Assembly (NCBI GenBank): GCA_002914845.1
Contig: JXTC01000014.1
Location: 871,293 to 935,292 of the forward strand
Reading direction: 5' to 3'
DNA length: 64,000 nt
DNA from: Trema orientale
Lineage: Eukaryota > Streptophyta > Magnoliopsida > Rosales > Cannabaceae
Shown: positions 10,077 to 22,588 of the stretch, piece by piece
Layout: each line of letters begins with the position of its first letter
How positions within the stretch are numbered: position 1 is the first letter of the stretch
Translations under genes and position numbers: made by a program
The notes under the pieces: model-generated
What the model was told of the DNA's origin: nothing
Seen by the model: the letters and a program-made list of their open reading frames with translations, nothing else
Database searches by the model: none

Positions 10077-11199
10077 GTTTAAAATAAAATTCTATAAAAT
10101 TTTAGGAAAATAAAAATTTCCTCTTTCTGCTTGACATTTCTCAAATAATGTTTTTTCTCTCCAAAAAATACAGGTTCGAACAGAAAATTTATTCTAAGAC
10201 TTGAAATTTATTGTAATGATGTAATATCCCAATAGAAAGTAGAAGTATTTAAATAAAATTTATCAACAGAAGTATTTAAACAAAGTTCATAATTGGTGAT
10301 AGTGAGACATGAGTGATTTGAGCTGAGCGTCGAACTACTGGTCGTAACAAGTACTTGACTTTAGTAAAAGATAAAACTCTTAACTCAAGCCCCAAAATAA
10401 AAACAGATCAGAGTTGAATACCTTGGAGAGTAGAAACAAAATACCAAAATACCAGTTCCACTTTATCCCACGGAACAACCCCAGCTACCTGGCGATGCCC
10501 AAATGTTCTTGCGGAAATTCCTATTTCTCGTCAGTTGTCAAGGAGATCGACGGGAGACGAGCAGGAAGCTTAGGACAATGGTTTCTGGACATACCACTAT
10601 CCTAACCTGAACTTTAGAAAACGATTTCTCAGGATTAGTACAAGCGTATTAGATTCTCCATTATACTAGGCTGCTTTACAAAACGATTTCTCAGCGAACC
10701 ATCGTCTAAAAGTCGAATTAAAACGCATACTTTCAGTGAAACACACAATTTGCCTTTGACTTCTGACAGAACCTCTAAAGTACAAATTTTTCAGATACAA
10801 TCAGGCAGACTGAAAATACAGAGAACACATTTAGAACAGAAATATTCAAGTTTCAGAAACCAAAATAAGAGTTTCTCAATATTATGAGGGCCTTTAGGGT
10901 AATTAATCCAGAGTTATTTTTCAGTGACAAAAGGGAGATACTTTATGGACTGTTCATAAGCGAAATACTATATTTGAAGGGAACAGATAGGTTTCACGAA
11001 GGCCAGTTGGAGAAACATATTTTTATACTTCTCACGATGCTATCAAATCCACATATATTTACAAACACCTCATATAATTCAATTTCGGAGCCTTATGAAA
11101 AGTCACACACTACAAAAGAGCATGCCAAGTCCATCTGGCTCATTAAACAAAGGGAGACAACCTTATACAACAGCTTATTAACCCATGAAGTTTATTTCT
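10077..11199. other. Region downstream of the I9 gene; 3' UTR plus unassigned DNA
   Basis: The part next to 11200 must hold the 3' UTR of the I9 gene on the - strand, but its end cannot be fixed. An AATAAA (- strand, 11196 to 11191) lies only a few bases after the stop and may be too close to act alone. The stretch 10420-10610 is richer in GC and more complex than its surroundings. It could be an extra UTR exon, a non-coding RNA or an old repeat; no domain was recognised on either strand. Confidence 0.4.
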
Positions 11200-14111
11200 T
11201 CAATGCAACACCCCTTTTCCCGAATGCAGTTCCAGCTTCCTGTTTGGGACAACCTGAAGAACGCCTGGTTGTTCTGCCAATAGAAAAACAAGCACATTAT
11301 AATCAGCAACGAGTTTTCTCTCTCCTTAATTTTCTTTTCCTTTGATCTTTCCCTCGTACAGGAGCATTATGGGTTGTGCTAATAAAAAATTAAAAAAAAG
11401 AAAAGTGTCTTTTTTCCCCCCCTTTTTTTTCTTTTTTTATGGGAAAATTTTACCCAAAATCAGGAGACTTGATTAAACCACATCCTTCAGTTTAAACTAA
11501 CTAGAATAAGTAAAGTAAATATCTCTAACTACCCCAAGGCCCCACTAGATGGCCACAACAACAAATTGTATATTTGAGATTAGCCCATTACTATGATTCA
11601 TCTCAATAAATATAATTGAAAGGTCTCTTTTTTCTTTCCAAGCAAAGAAGTAGGAGCCAAATTAAAGCAAACACTGCACAATGCCACATCATCACTAAAA
11701 CCTCCAACATTCGCTACCACCAAAGACACATCTCAAAGGAAATCCAACCAAGATGACAAGATCTGATTCATGTAACAGCAGCCAAAACAGTATTAAAGGC
11801 AAACGGGCAGTGAAGCAAAATATGATCCACATACGGGCATTTTCAATTAGCATCATGAGCTCTTATTTTCGAAGGGCTAGTAGACAAGAAAACAAGTGCA
11901 CTTTTAAAGGAACACTGGCTTTCAGATGATATTAGACGGAGTATACATTGGGGACTAACTGTTAAGCAAAGAGGATAAAAAAGAGGCAACAAAAGCTGCG
12001 TGATACAAACAACATCTACTATTATATCTAGAAGAACCCAGCGGAAAACCCCTCGGGCAAAGAAACCCGAGCCCCAAAAGGTAAAACGCAAACTGACTGA
12101 CTAGAACTAGCCAAAATAAAACTGGTTCCATTATTTTGAAAGGGAAAACAGGAAGGTAGGGGCCATAGATCGTAATGATTCTAGTTCTTACATTAGATTG
12201 ACATATTACATAAATATAAACCCCTCAAAAAAAGAGATATTGCAAAAGAATACTGAATTAGCATGAAATTTAATCTTACAGTCCAAAGTCAGAACTAATA
12301 TCGAGTTATCTGTAGACTGTAATCTACCTAATAGACCAGTTTTTATGACCCAACTTAAGTATAACTCAAGGGGATTCATAACAAGCTTTCTCAGGATGGA
12401 AGATTTCACTAATCCTTCAAAAGACACCTAACATAGCATCTGAACAAATGCCCAACATGTCTCATCATAGACGTATACGCATTCGTGACCTAGTCTTAAG
12501 GATTATGACTGAGCTGCAACCCGACATTAGGCTCTTTTCTATTCTTTTGTTATTCTAGCTTAAAGAGCACTCCCGAGGAAACTGGATCAATCATTTTGCT
12601 AGAGTTTAAATAATTCAAAAAATACATGGTAAATCATGGATCATATCAACCATCATGTGAAGGCTGATAAACATAGAACTGATGTACAACTACAGAGATT
12701 AAATTTATATGCCGTACAAGAGGAAACTAAAACATTATAAATTACAAATTTGAATTATAATAGCCTTTTAAAACAAGCAGTTTATCCAATATGATACCCT
12801 TATTTGGCATATTACTGATGACTCGATTCAACTTGATACATAGAAGCTCCCATAGGCCATAGAAACTCCATTTATCGAAATAAACATCCTAGCTATCTAT
12901 TCTAAAAATCCTAATTTCTCCATGATTTGCACTTAGAAACGAATAAGACAAATTGCAACTGAAAATCACATACTAACTGAAACCACATACCAAGAGAGAA
13001 AAATTATCAGAAAACCTAAAGGGACACAGTCCCAAATAAACTTGAAGGAAACCTCATCTTCTAAGGGGTGGAGTGGGGGTTGTTGGGGGGTGAAATAAAT
13101 ATAAAGTAGAGGATTTTATTTTCTCATGTTTGGTAACCAAAAAAAAAGTGAGAAAGAAAATCGGAAGGAAAGTTTGCTGGAAAATTTTCAAAGAATTCAG
13201 GGATTTCAAATTCCTCAAAAATAGGTGAGGAAATGAAAATCCCTGGGTCCACTATTTGCTTGTTTCTGTTGTACTCACTCTTCAACAAGTTCTCTCTTTC
13301 TCTCTCTCTCACACACACACACACTTCTCCTTCCTCTTTCTCAGTCGTTGATCTACCTTTCTCTCACCTCTCTCTAACCACTACTTACCTATTGTATTGT
13401 GTACTCTATCTATATATTCATAATTCTACTGTTATATGCTTATAGTCATACATTTAGAATAATTTGAACTAGAACAATGTCTGTGTACTGCGTTTAATTT
13501 AATTTTTTTTATGTTTATACAATAAAAAATCCGCAGATCATATAAATTTTTGGAGAGTAATTATATATCCGTTGCTCTCAAAATATAAATTTATTACTTT
13601 TATTAAAAAAATAAATAAATAAATGAAAAAGGGAAAAGAGGCTTACTTGCAATCTGGGAGACCTGCTCCGGAGTGAGCTTAGCGGAGAATCCACTAGCAG
13701 CGTTCTTGTAACTGTAAACCAGAGCCTCCTTGGCCGCCTCCTCACTGCACCATAATTTTAATATCAAAATCAAAATCAAGATCAAAATCAAAAGCCCCAT
13801 CCAAAAAAACCAAAAGTGAAATTATCGATTTTGGCGGGAAACAAACAGAAAATAAAGAGGGAGAAAAACACAAACCTGCCAAGGACGGAGGCTAGGGTTC
13901 GGATGTGGTAAGCCTCAGGCTCCTCGTTGTTCTGTGGCTGTTCGGTGTAAACGATGTGAACCGCCGATTCCGAAGCGGCGGCAGCAGCAGGAGAAGAGGA
14001 AGCGGCTGTGGTGGTGGGAGACGATTGTTCCGCCATTGCGATCTGAGGTATCAAAAGCAAGAGGGACGCGGAGAAATACAAGAAGAAGAAAAGATTCGTA
14101 CGAGAGAGCAT
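11200..14111 (-). CDS. Secreted stand-alone inhibitor_I9 (subtilisin propeptide-like) protein
   Basis: Three exons, 14111-13876, 13744-13647 and 11273-11200, join in frame (236+98+74 nt) to 135 residues. All four splice borders are GT/AG. Residues 1-26 form a signal peptide or anchor (MLSRTNLFFF, then a Leu-rich core). A low-complexity Ser/Ala/Thr stretch follows. The I9 fold runs from about residue 51 (VHIVYTEQP) through YSYKNAASGFSAKLTPEQ to GVLQVVPNRKLELHSG near the C terminus. The arrangement matches small plant I9 proteins such as Arabidopsis SPI-1, which bind and inhibit subtilases. There is no peptidase domain. The upstream Met was chosen over Met26 because it supplies the signal sequence. 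The last intron, 2.4 kb, is large for so small a gene. Confidence 0.88.
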
Positions 14112-15722
14112 TCTACGAAACCCCAAAGAAAGAACCACCCCCCTTTCACCTATTTATTATCCTATATGTGGTTTGAGAAAATGTCAAATGTGTGTTGATG
14201 TTAAGCCTTAACCATTAAGAATGAATTGAATTCGTAATAAAACTAAAATAGTAAATTCCATCTCTTGGTCTAGGGTGCTCCGCTTTGGAACCGCCCCCTT
14301 CTCGGTGTTGACGGCTGGCCTTTATTGTGGACCCACCACCACCACAGGGTGAAAATTCTTCGAACGCCTTATACTTTAAGGAAGGTCGTGTTTGGTTACA
14401 AATCAAAATTGGAAAAGAAACGGTAATAGTAATAAGAATAGAATGGAATAGAAAATTGATTCATTTGTTTAGTTGTCATTTTGGAAACAGTATATTATTG
14501 TGTTTGATTTATTATGGAATGGAATATAATTAGCATTGTATAGACCAAATTATTCCTATATATTATAATAGTTAAAAAATAATTAAATTAGCATAAAAAT
14601 TGATTTTTTTTAGAAACCGATATTTTTTTAGAGACAAATATATTAATTATTCTTAAATATTTATAAAATACATAAAGACTAAATTACCCTTAGCCATTGT
14701 ACAAGATGAAAAATAATCAAATTAATATAAAAATTGAGGATAACCAAACAAATATGAATAAGAAAAATCATGAAAATTAAAACCAAAAATTTATGTGTCA
14801 AAAAATAAAAATATATCATGAAAATGTAAATCAGTTTTTTATTACCATCAGGTTAATGGGTAGCAAAGATTGAAGAAGAAGAAGGGACAAATAAAGCATA
14901 ATAAATTTAAGGGTGGAATGGAATCATCTTTCCACCAGTTTAGTTTAGAAAAGACAAATCCATTAATTGTTGCAACTGTCATTCCGTTGTAATGATTATT
15001 CTTGAGTTAAAAAATTAATCAGACAATAGAATAAGAATTTCTAAGGAATCCCAATTTCATCCCATTGTTCATTACCTTAAACGAAGCACTACCTAAGGTT
15101 ATGTTTGGAATTTAGACCATAATATAGGGTGAAAATTCGTCATAAGCCTCGTAAGAAAAAAATACGACTATATTTGGAATTTGAATTTTAGGAGAAAAGT
15201 CAAGGATCAAAAAGAGGAAAATATTTTTCTAAATTTTATGGAACTTTATTTTGAAATGTTCTCTATTTTTAATTAATTTGTTAAAATTTTACATATACTC
15301 AAAGTCATATATCAAATTTAACTCTGGCTTCTCTGTTTTTAATTTGAATTCAAACAAGGGAAAATTAAATTATTGATTTTTCTTTTTTCCCAAAAATTTA
15401 GAGAAAACTTAGAAAAAAGAGGGGAATATTTCCTAAAATCCTATAAGACTTTATTTTCAAAGCCTTTTATTTCATAATCTTTTTAATATAATCTAAATTC
15501 TTCAAAATTACGCATCTCTTAAAATTTCTCCATAATATTTTTTTTATTTCATTTTTTATAAAATCCAAATAAGAGAAAATAAAATTTCTCAGAATTTGAT
15601 TCCTTTTCTCCCTAAAATTCAAGTTAACATATTCTATATTCTTGATGTGGTTTTAACTTTTAAGTGGGTCTATCAATCCGCCCAATCTAATAACTCAACC
15701 TAAAATTGACAACTCTATAAAA

Positions 15723-15724
<2 letters not shown>
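14112..15724. other. Intergenic DNA upstream of the I9 gene, no further gene seen
   Basis: The first ~100 bp holds the I9 promoter, including an A/T-rich AATAAATA-like box about 40 bp before the ATG on the - strand. The rest is AT-rich. Sequence near 14380-15080 and 15090-15630 resembles worn repeats rich in 'aaaatttt' phrases. No RNA gene or coding frame can be supported. Confidence 0.5.

Positions 15725-15777
<53 letters not shown>
15725..15777. repeat. (TA)n microsatellite
   Basis: About 26 uninterrupted TA units border the MITE at 15778-16003 on its left side. Confidence 0.95.
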
Positions 15778-15780
<3 letters not shown>

Positions 15781-16003
15781 GAGATTTTTTTATTCCCTAT
15801 TGATAGAGAATTTAATTTTGACCGTTAGATTTTTTCTATCGATAGATAATTCAATTTTGATCCTTAGATTTTAATCTAACAGTTACAAAAATGAGTGTTA
15901 TCATTTAATTCGCATTGGAATTTGTTCCAATGCATTTAATTGTAACTATTAGATTGAAATATAAATGTCAAAATTGATTTTTAGAATAAAAAAATCCTAC
16001 CCA
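15778..16003. mobile_element. TA-flanked MITE (family E)
   Basis: The ~226-bp element has AGATTTTTTTATTC near the left end and GAATAAAAAAATCC near the right end, an inverted pair. The left flank is a long (TA)n tract and the right flank is ATATAATATTTG. Inside are GACCGTTAGATT and related inverted copies such as AATCTAACAGTTAC. It is non-coding. The sequence differs from the 1776 family, but target choice and the internal motif are similar. Confidence 0.55.
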
Positions 16004-16453
16004 TATAATATTTGTATATTTATATATAAAATCTTTACCCATAATATATATATATATATATTACGTGTTATAATTACTCAACATAAGATGCACTCTATTT
16101 TAATCTCCACGTACTAACAAACATAAAGCCCACACAATACAAAGTAGGAAAGGGTGAGAGCTAATACACACATTTACTTTTTAAAATCAGTTTCCGATAT
16201 AAAGAGGGAAAAGAAGATACGAAGGACTAAACTAAGCCAGAGATGAGATGCAAACGAAGGAAGGTCCAGTTAAAGCCTAATCACTGTTTTCAGGTGCAGA
16301 TGAAAAGGAGGTGCCAGTCTTTGAGGACATTAGTAAGTACATCATAAAACGATCAGCCTACTATAGATGAAATATTCAACTCGAACTCGGAACACGAACC
16401 GTTCGACATGACACAACTTGGCATAATTAATGTGGAAATAACCCGCAACAGAT

Positions 16454-16583
16454 CATTTACAGGTTCTATGTTTTTATTTGCTTGAAGAAATGCATTCATC
16501 TATAGTACACTCATGTACCATTTACAGGTTCTATGTTTTTATTTGCTCGAAGAAGTGCAATCATCTATAGTACACTCATGTAC
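16454..16583 (+). repeat. Tandem duplication of a 65-bp unit
   Basis: Two copies, 16454-16518 and 16519-16583, begin CATTTACAGGTTCTATG and end in ACACTCATGTAC, with very few differences. They lie in otherwise featureless intergenic DNA (16004-16962) where no gene was seen. Confidence 0.88.
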
Positions 16584-16962
16584 TTTTTCGTTTATTTTTA
16601 AATTAAAAAACCTATCTTGTTGATCAAGTTCTAAACAAGCTGGTCACCCAACTCTGACACGTTTTATAGGTCAAGTGAGACCAACGTATCAGCCCAAGTG
16701 GTGTAAGCTACCATTATGGTATTCTCATGTGGTAAGAAAAATAGAGAACACTAAATATTTTGGATTTTTTATAAAATAAGAAGAGATAAATTATATTAGG
16801 TTGTTGATAGTTGTATACGCGTTTATATGTAAGTTTAAATGTTTGCATTTAACTGGTACGATGACGAATATACCAAGTCAATACTCAGAGTCTAGCAGTT
16901 ACACGAAATAGACAAAGGAATATGCCCAATAGAAAATCAATAAATTATAAATAGACAGGAAA

Positions 16963-16968
16963 TTTATT
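16963..16968 (-). terminator. Candidate poly(A) signal of SEC5
   Basis: AATAAA on the - strand, about 190 nt after the SEC5 stop codon, is a normal 3' UTR length for a plant gene. Confidence 0.5.
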
Positions 16969-17158
16969 AACAGCATCAGGACAAAAAAGATGGCCAAAAA
17001 AACATATACAAACAGTAAATGCCCGTTGAAATAAGGCAGAGGGAAAAAAAAAGATATAATAATAAAAAAAAAAGCAGCTCACATAGAAACTACCATTATA
17101 AAAAACCAAACCACAACATTTCAAACATACACTGGAAAAATCTGGATCGCTGAAAAAT

Positions 17159-20100
17159 TCATCGACGTCTTTGGCGGGAGAAGCTCGGGGATCCAGTTGC
17201 ATGTGTTCCTCTGAAATTTCTGCTGGGAGAGTCCATTGATCCCCTGAAGGAAGCATATGCAGATTTAACAGGTTCTGGTACCGAGTCCAAAGGAATCGAA
17301 TCTGCAAAGCATGCCGTGTTGATGCGAGTCCTTTCAAGCTCTGATTGTAGCAAGTCAGAGCTACACTGCTGAGCAAGAGCCTATATAGACATGGAAATAA
17401 TTGAAAGAGAAGTTAAGAAACAAATTGAGTGAAAAACAGTTGTCTGGAAAAGCCACTAAAGACAGCAGTTACTAGATTAAACAAAACCCAATTCATAAGG
17501 CTAAAGATTGCTTCTATTCCTACTAATATGCAAACGTTCTTTATGCATGTACCTAAAATGTGAAATTAATACGTTAAATCTGTAATCAACTAATTATTTG
17601 TCTGAGAGGTTTGTCATAGTTAAAGACACAGAACAGGAAGAAAGCCAAGAGAATTAGAGCAAGTTAAAGTTCTTACAATCAGGTCATCTGGTGACACACT
17701 CAATCCTTGCTGTCTATCATCTGCAAGTGCATCTTCACTTCCACGGGTTGGTCGTCGGTGATGCCCTGGATTTTCCACGGCCTCAGTAGCACTCTCAGTA
17801 GCTTTCTCCAAAAGCACCCCTTGTAAGGACTTCAAAGACTCCCTCGCATCAGGTGTCAAATAAGGATTCAATATGTTCTCAAAATATTCAAGCTGCGCAG
17901 TATACAAGGCAAAGAAACCTGTGAGACATCTAAATAGCAATATTTGTACACAACTAAACTTCTCGAGGACAATAAATTTACCTCAAGCATAAGCTGACAA
18001 AAACCGTTGACATCAAGCAACCTAAGATCTTTGTCCTTGTTTTCATGGAAAAGGCTGAGAAATGTATCAATTAGACCTTCCACAAGAATGCCAAGTGTCT
18101 TATCCAAAAGGGGTTTCGCACCAGTAAAAACCTGCAAGGAAGAAATTGCTTCTGATTAGGGTGCCATAAGTTAGCTATGCAACTACATTACGTGAAGCCA
18201 TTCTGCACAGATCCAATTAACTCAAAACCACAAATACATAAAGCATAGTATGACCTGAGCCTAGCAATCCACTAGTGATGGATTATCTTAAGGCATAAAA
18301 AATAATAGGAACATAAAAAATAGTTTAAAACCCTTATTTGCCAGAGTAGAAAGTGGAAGGAGGGATAGGGTTGCAGGTATTAGGGTGTTAGATTGTTTAA
18401 TAGAAAGGAGAACATGAGGTACAGAGAATTGGAGAGGAACAAATCCCTAAGGCTGCCAAAATTCTTCCCTCCATTTTGGATTGATTAAGAGATAAATCAA
18501 AGAGACTATTTTGTATGTTATATAAAGCCAATCCTTACACGAATAATTTAATAAGAGGCTGAAATAGCAGATCAAAATTCTGTCTTTTCCTACTCCTTTC
18601 TCTTTCTCGTCCCCTAAACACAATACTCCATTTTTCTCACCTAGGTTCTTATCCTTCCTCATTCTTATTCTTTATCCATCCTACCAAAAATAGCTAAGCA
18701 GAGAAAACAACCGTTTATGTTTCAGATAAAAGATAATTATCAACCAATTTAAACAGAAGCAATGCATTGATTACCTCTGCGTGCACAGCTACTAAAGTGT
18801 GCAGTAACTCGATAGCGGCATCTCGTACACCCTGCACAAAACCAGTGTTTAAAACAAGTCGCAAGAAAGAAATAACGTACAACAGAGAAGTCTTGGCAGG
18901 GGAGGTTAAAAAAAAGAACTAATATTACGAATCCAGAAATCAGTAGATCTCACTTTTACTGAAGGTGCAGAACCCCACTGAACCCCAGAATCCAACAAAT
19001 AGTTCACCGCGGCAGATCTTATCAAGTTTGCCTGATAAGAAGAGACAAAACTGCTTAGATAAAATCAGGTGTAACACAACAGATATAGAAACGTATGTCT
19101 TCCAGTAACACAACAGATCTAGAAACGTAAATTAATCTTCCATTTTCTGTTCCAAATCTGTTTGCATTAGACAAAGGGGTAACTCTTCTCAAAAGATCGC
19201 AAAAACCAAACAAAGACAAATGTGAGAGAGAGAGAGAGAGGAAGAAGAAGANCTAACAATACATTTTTGTTACTCCCAATATTGAAATAATCTTATTTCC
19301 AAAAAAAACAGGAATACTATTATTTATAATTACTATACTTATTGAAAACTTGGGAGTAAGAGACTTAGTTCGTGTAGGCATCAGAAAATGGCAGACTAGA
19401 CTACACATTAAAGGGGGAAAAGAAAAGGTTGAACAATCATACTAGTTAAGAATGAATAAAATCACTCTATAGCTTAAGTTACCACATATTTTAAAAGCGT
19501 GTGGTAAGGACTTGGATATTAGATGGGGCTATAGATATATCAGGCCGATAGCTTTAATAGAGGCAAAAAAAGACTTTACTCAATCTAGAGCTTAAATTCC
19601 AAAGGGGACAACCAAAAGTAAGTTTTGTTTTCATTCAGGAATATAACCCCTAATATATGTATGGGGCCCCTGAAATTTCGTTTCCTGACATTTGTAATTG
19701 TCAGAATTAGAAGGGACCTAATTATTTCTCATTTCTTCTCTCCCTACAAGCGTAAAAAAGATCCTTTACAAAGAAAATCAACAGCGCAGGAACCCCGACA
19801 CGAGACACCATAACAGCCACTTACTAGCAAGTGGCAGGAGAAGAGGCTGGGGAATGGCGGGACCTGTGCAATTTACATTTGTTCTTTTAAGGGAAAAAGA
19901 AAGTTTGGCTATACCTTAGCAAAAGTATATTGCTCAAGGACTTTCTCTTCAAGCCCAGAAAAAGACATCACTAGATCTTGTACGTCATTGTCCTCTTCAT
20001 CCTTTTCCCTGAAAACAAAAAGACACAATATGATCAGTCGCATACATGCATCCACAAAATAAAGGCAAAATAATTTTTCAGGATATATAATACAGCTTGA

Positions 20101-21061
20101 GGTGGCCAATCAATTGCTGAGGAAATTCACCATATATAATCTGGTGAAAACAGAGACTCCATGAGAACAAAGAAATTAACTTAAGAACTCTTCAAGTTAC
20201 AAAATACTATCCAAATCAATGAAACAATAAGTCCGATTAACACTCAGAAGGAAAAATTGTAATGACATGCAGACTGTGGCACAATTTAAGAACATGAGAA
20301 GCCCTTCAACTAACGAAAATGGGTTCCCAGCCTGATGATTTTCTGAATAGAGCACGGTCACATTGCTTAATAGGTAACAGAATACTAAAATGCATATCCT
20401 ATTAGGCCACACTAAGGGAGGGAAACAACACTCGCACACACACGAAAAAAGTATAACTTCACTCAGTAGAAGCAATGGAGTTCAAGCTATATACCTAGAC
20501 TGCAGCCAGATATGTTTGTATTTGTTGTACAACTCATTCGAAAGTTCGTCTTTGCAATAGCCAATATTACTTAAAACTATCAAGAGTCTTTGATGTGGAT
20601 CCAGTATACTTCCCGGGAGATCAGTCGATGACTTGTCTTCTTCTGATTCATGAGAATATCCATTTTGAAAATGTGAATCTTCTTTGCTTGTTTTGTTTTG
20701 TGAAAGCTCACTCCCAATACGCTCTAGATGACCTGGTTAATATATGGAAGACAATAAGTAAATAGACTGGACACCATGAAGATTTCAAGTAATCAATTAT
20801 GTTGGATGTCATCCCTCATACCAGCAAAATCCAGGTAACAGTTTAAAAATGCAAGTCTAACAGATTCCTGAGTCTCTTGAAACTGAGCAAACATATCTTC
20901 TGATTTTGTAGCTTCATTCCTTAGAGACTGAACCATCCTGAAAAGCAACCAACAATAATTTATTTGACCGAATGGTACCAGAAAAAACAGACGCACCTTT
21001 CATCAAAGGTCATTTTAAGAGAGAGAGAGAGAGGAAGAAAGGAATATGGAAAAGATAATAC

Positions 21062-21093
<32 letters not shown>

Positions 21094-22556
21094 GGTAGGA
21101 AGAAGAAAGGAGTATCCAATATTACATCCATTTTCCAGAGAGAGAGAGAGAGAGAGGAGTATCAAATATTACATTCGTTTTCATCAGAGTAAGATAAATT
21201 ATTATGAAAAAAGATAAAGCAAAATTAAAAATTACGTTCATTTTCTGTTGAATACATGTTGAAAACAATTTTTTTTTCCTTAACATAAATGTATAACAAA
21301 TGAAACCAGTGTTAATGAAATTATGATAAAATGATGGGAATGAAGGTAGATCCCCAAATGCTAAGAATTACAAAAAGAACCCCAAGTCCCTTGCCAAGTT
21401 TGAAAAAATAACTTTTGAACTCCTTTGTTACCAATCATAAAGCTACCCAAAACCTGAACTCTATCCCACAGAGAGGATATGTTTTCAAGCAGAGAATAAA
21501 ACAAAAAGGATAAATCTGTTAAGTATAATAATCTATTAATAACCAATAGGCAGATTAAGGAATACAAGTTTGTTCTTGAGCTTATTTTTCTTTTACTTTT
21601 CCAGATTAAGGGCATATGACCATTCATTTTTCCAAGTGATCAAGTTACTGAAGGTGTCTCTTTCCTTTGCAAACCCAAACCCCAGAAAATAAATAAGAGA
21701 TCCTTCTGCTTAGGATGTATGTTGAACTCTCAATACCGTAGTACAGTACAGTGGGAGACCCATGAATATGGAACAGGTTCCACAAATTTCCAGAGTCTAA
21801 GTATTACCTACCCTAACTTCATCCCACAAAACAACAATATCAAGGGACTTACAAACTGATCTGATCCATTGCTGAGGCCATAACAGAGCGAAAAGCTAGA
21901 GGCAAAAAGGAGATTGTGTAAGGAGATTTGTTCCTCTCAATAATTGATACTGGAACCCATGTTTCATCTTTTGAAATCTCCTCAGTTGATACACGCATCC
22001 ATGAGCAAAGCCTTAGAATGTAAATCTTTGTTATCTCTGAACGAAGAGTTCGTAGTGCAGTAACTGTCACATAAGAAAGTCAAATAGCTTAGATTACTAT
22101 TGATAAGTCAGTAATTTGCAGCTTCAGTGAAAGCTTTAGATACCAGCAACTGAGGGAGCTGATTCCTTCACTTCAAAAGCTTGGCAGGCTTTAGTGATTT
22201 CCTTTATGGCATCACTCATAAAGGAGCGGAGAATATTTGATTCTTCGAGATCACGAAATGTGTTGTGCACCTGCCCAGCATAAATTTATTGTTAACCACC
22301 TGCTAAACCTACAGTTTGAGCTGCCAATATAAACATAGGTCCACTGAAATGCAGTTTGACATGAAATAATACTAAACACATCTGAAGCATCCATTATATT
22401 TGCTAGAAAATACACATAAAGAAAAGAGAAGAGACAAACAAGGAGAACATCGAGACAACATATGTTTTCTTTTGAAAAATAATAATTCAATTGAAATACA
22501 TTATGGAAAGGTTTCCACAAATTACTAGTATAATTATTTTCTGAAAAACAAAGAAA

Positions 22557-22588
<32 letters not shown>

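Noticed and set aside
10884-11345. Open frame of 153 codons on the + strand
   Set aside because: It overlaps the last exon of the I9 gene in antisense, has no domain and no intron-exon logic of its own.
13788-14138. Longer N terminus for the I9 protein starting at a GTG
   Set aside because: A plant nuclear gene would start at ATG; the ATG at 14111 directly precedes a good signal peptide.
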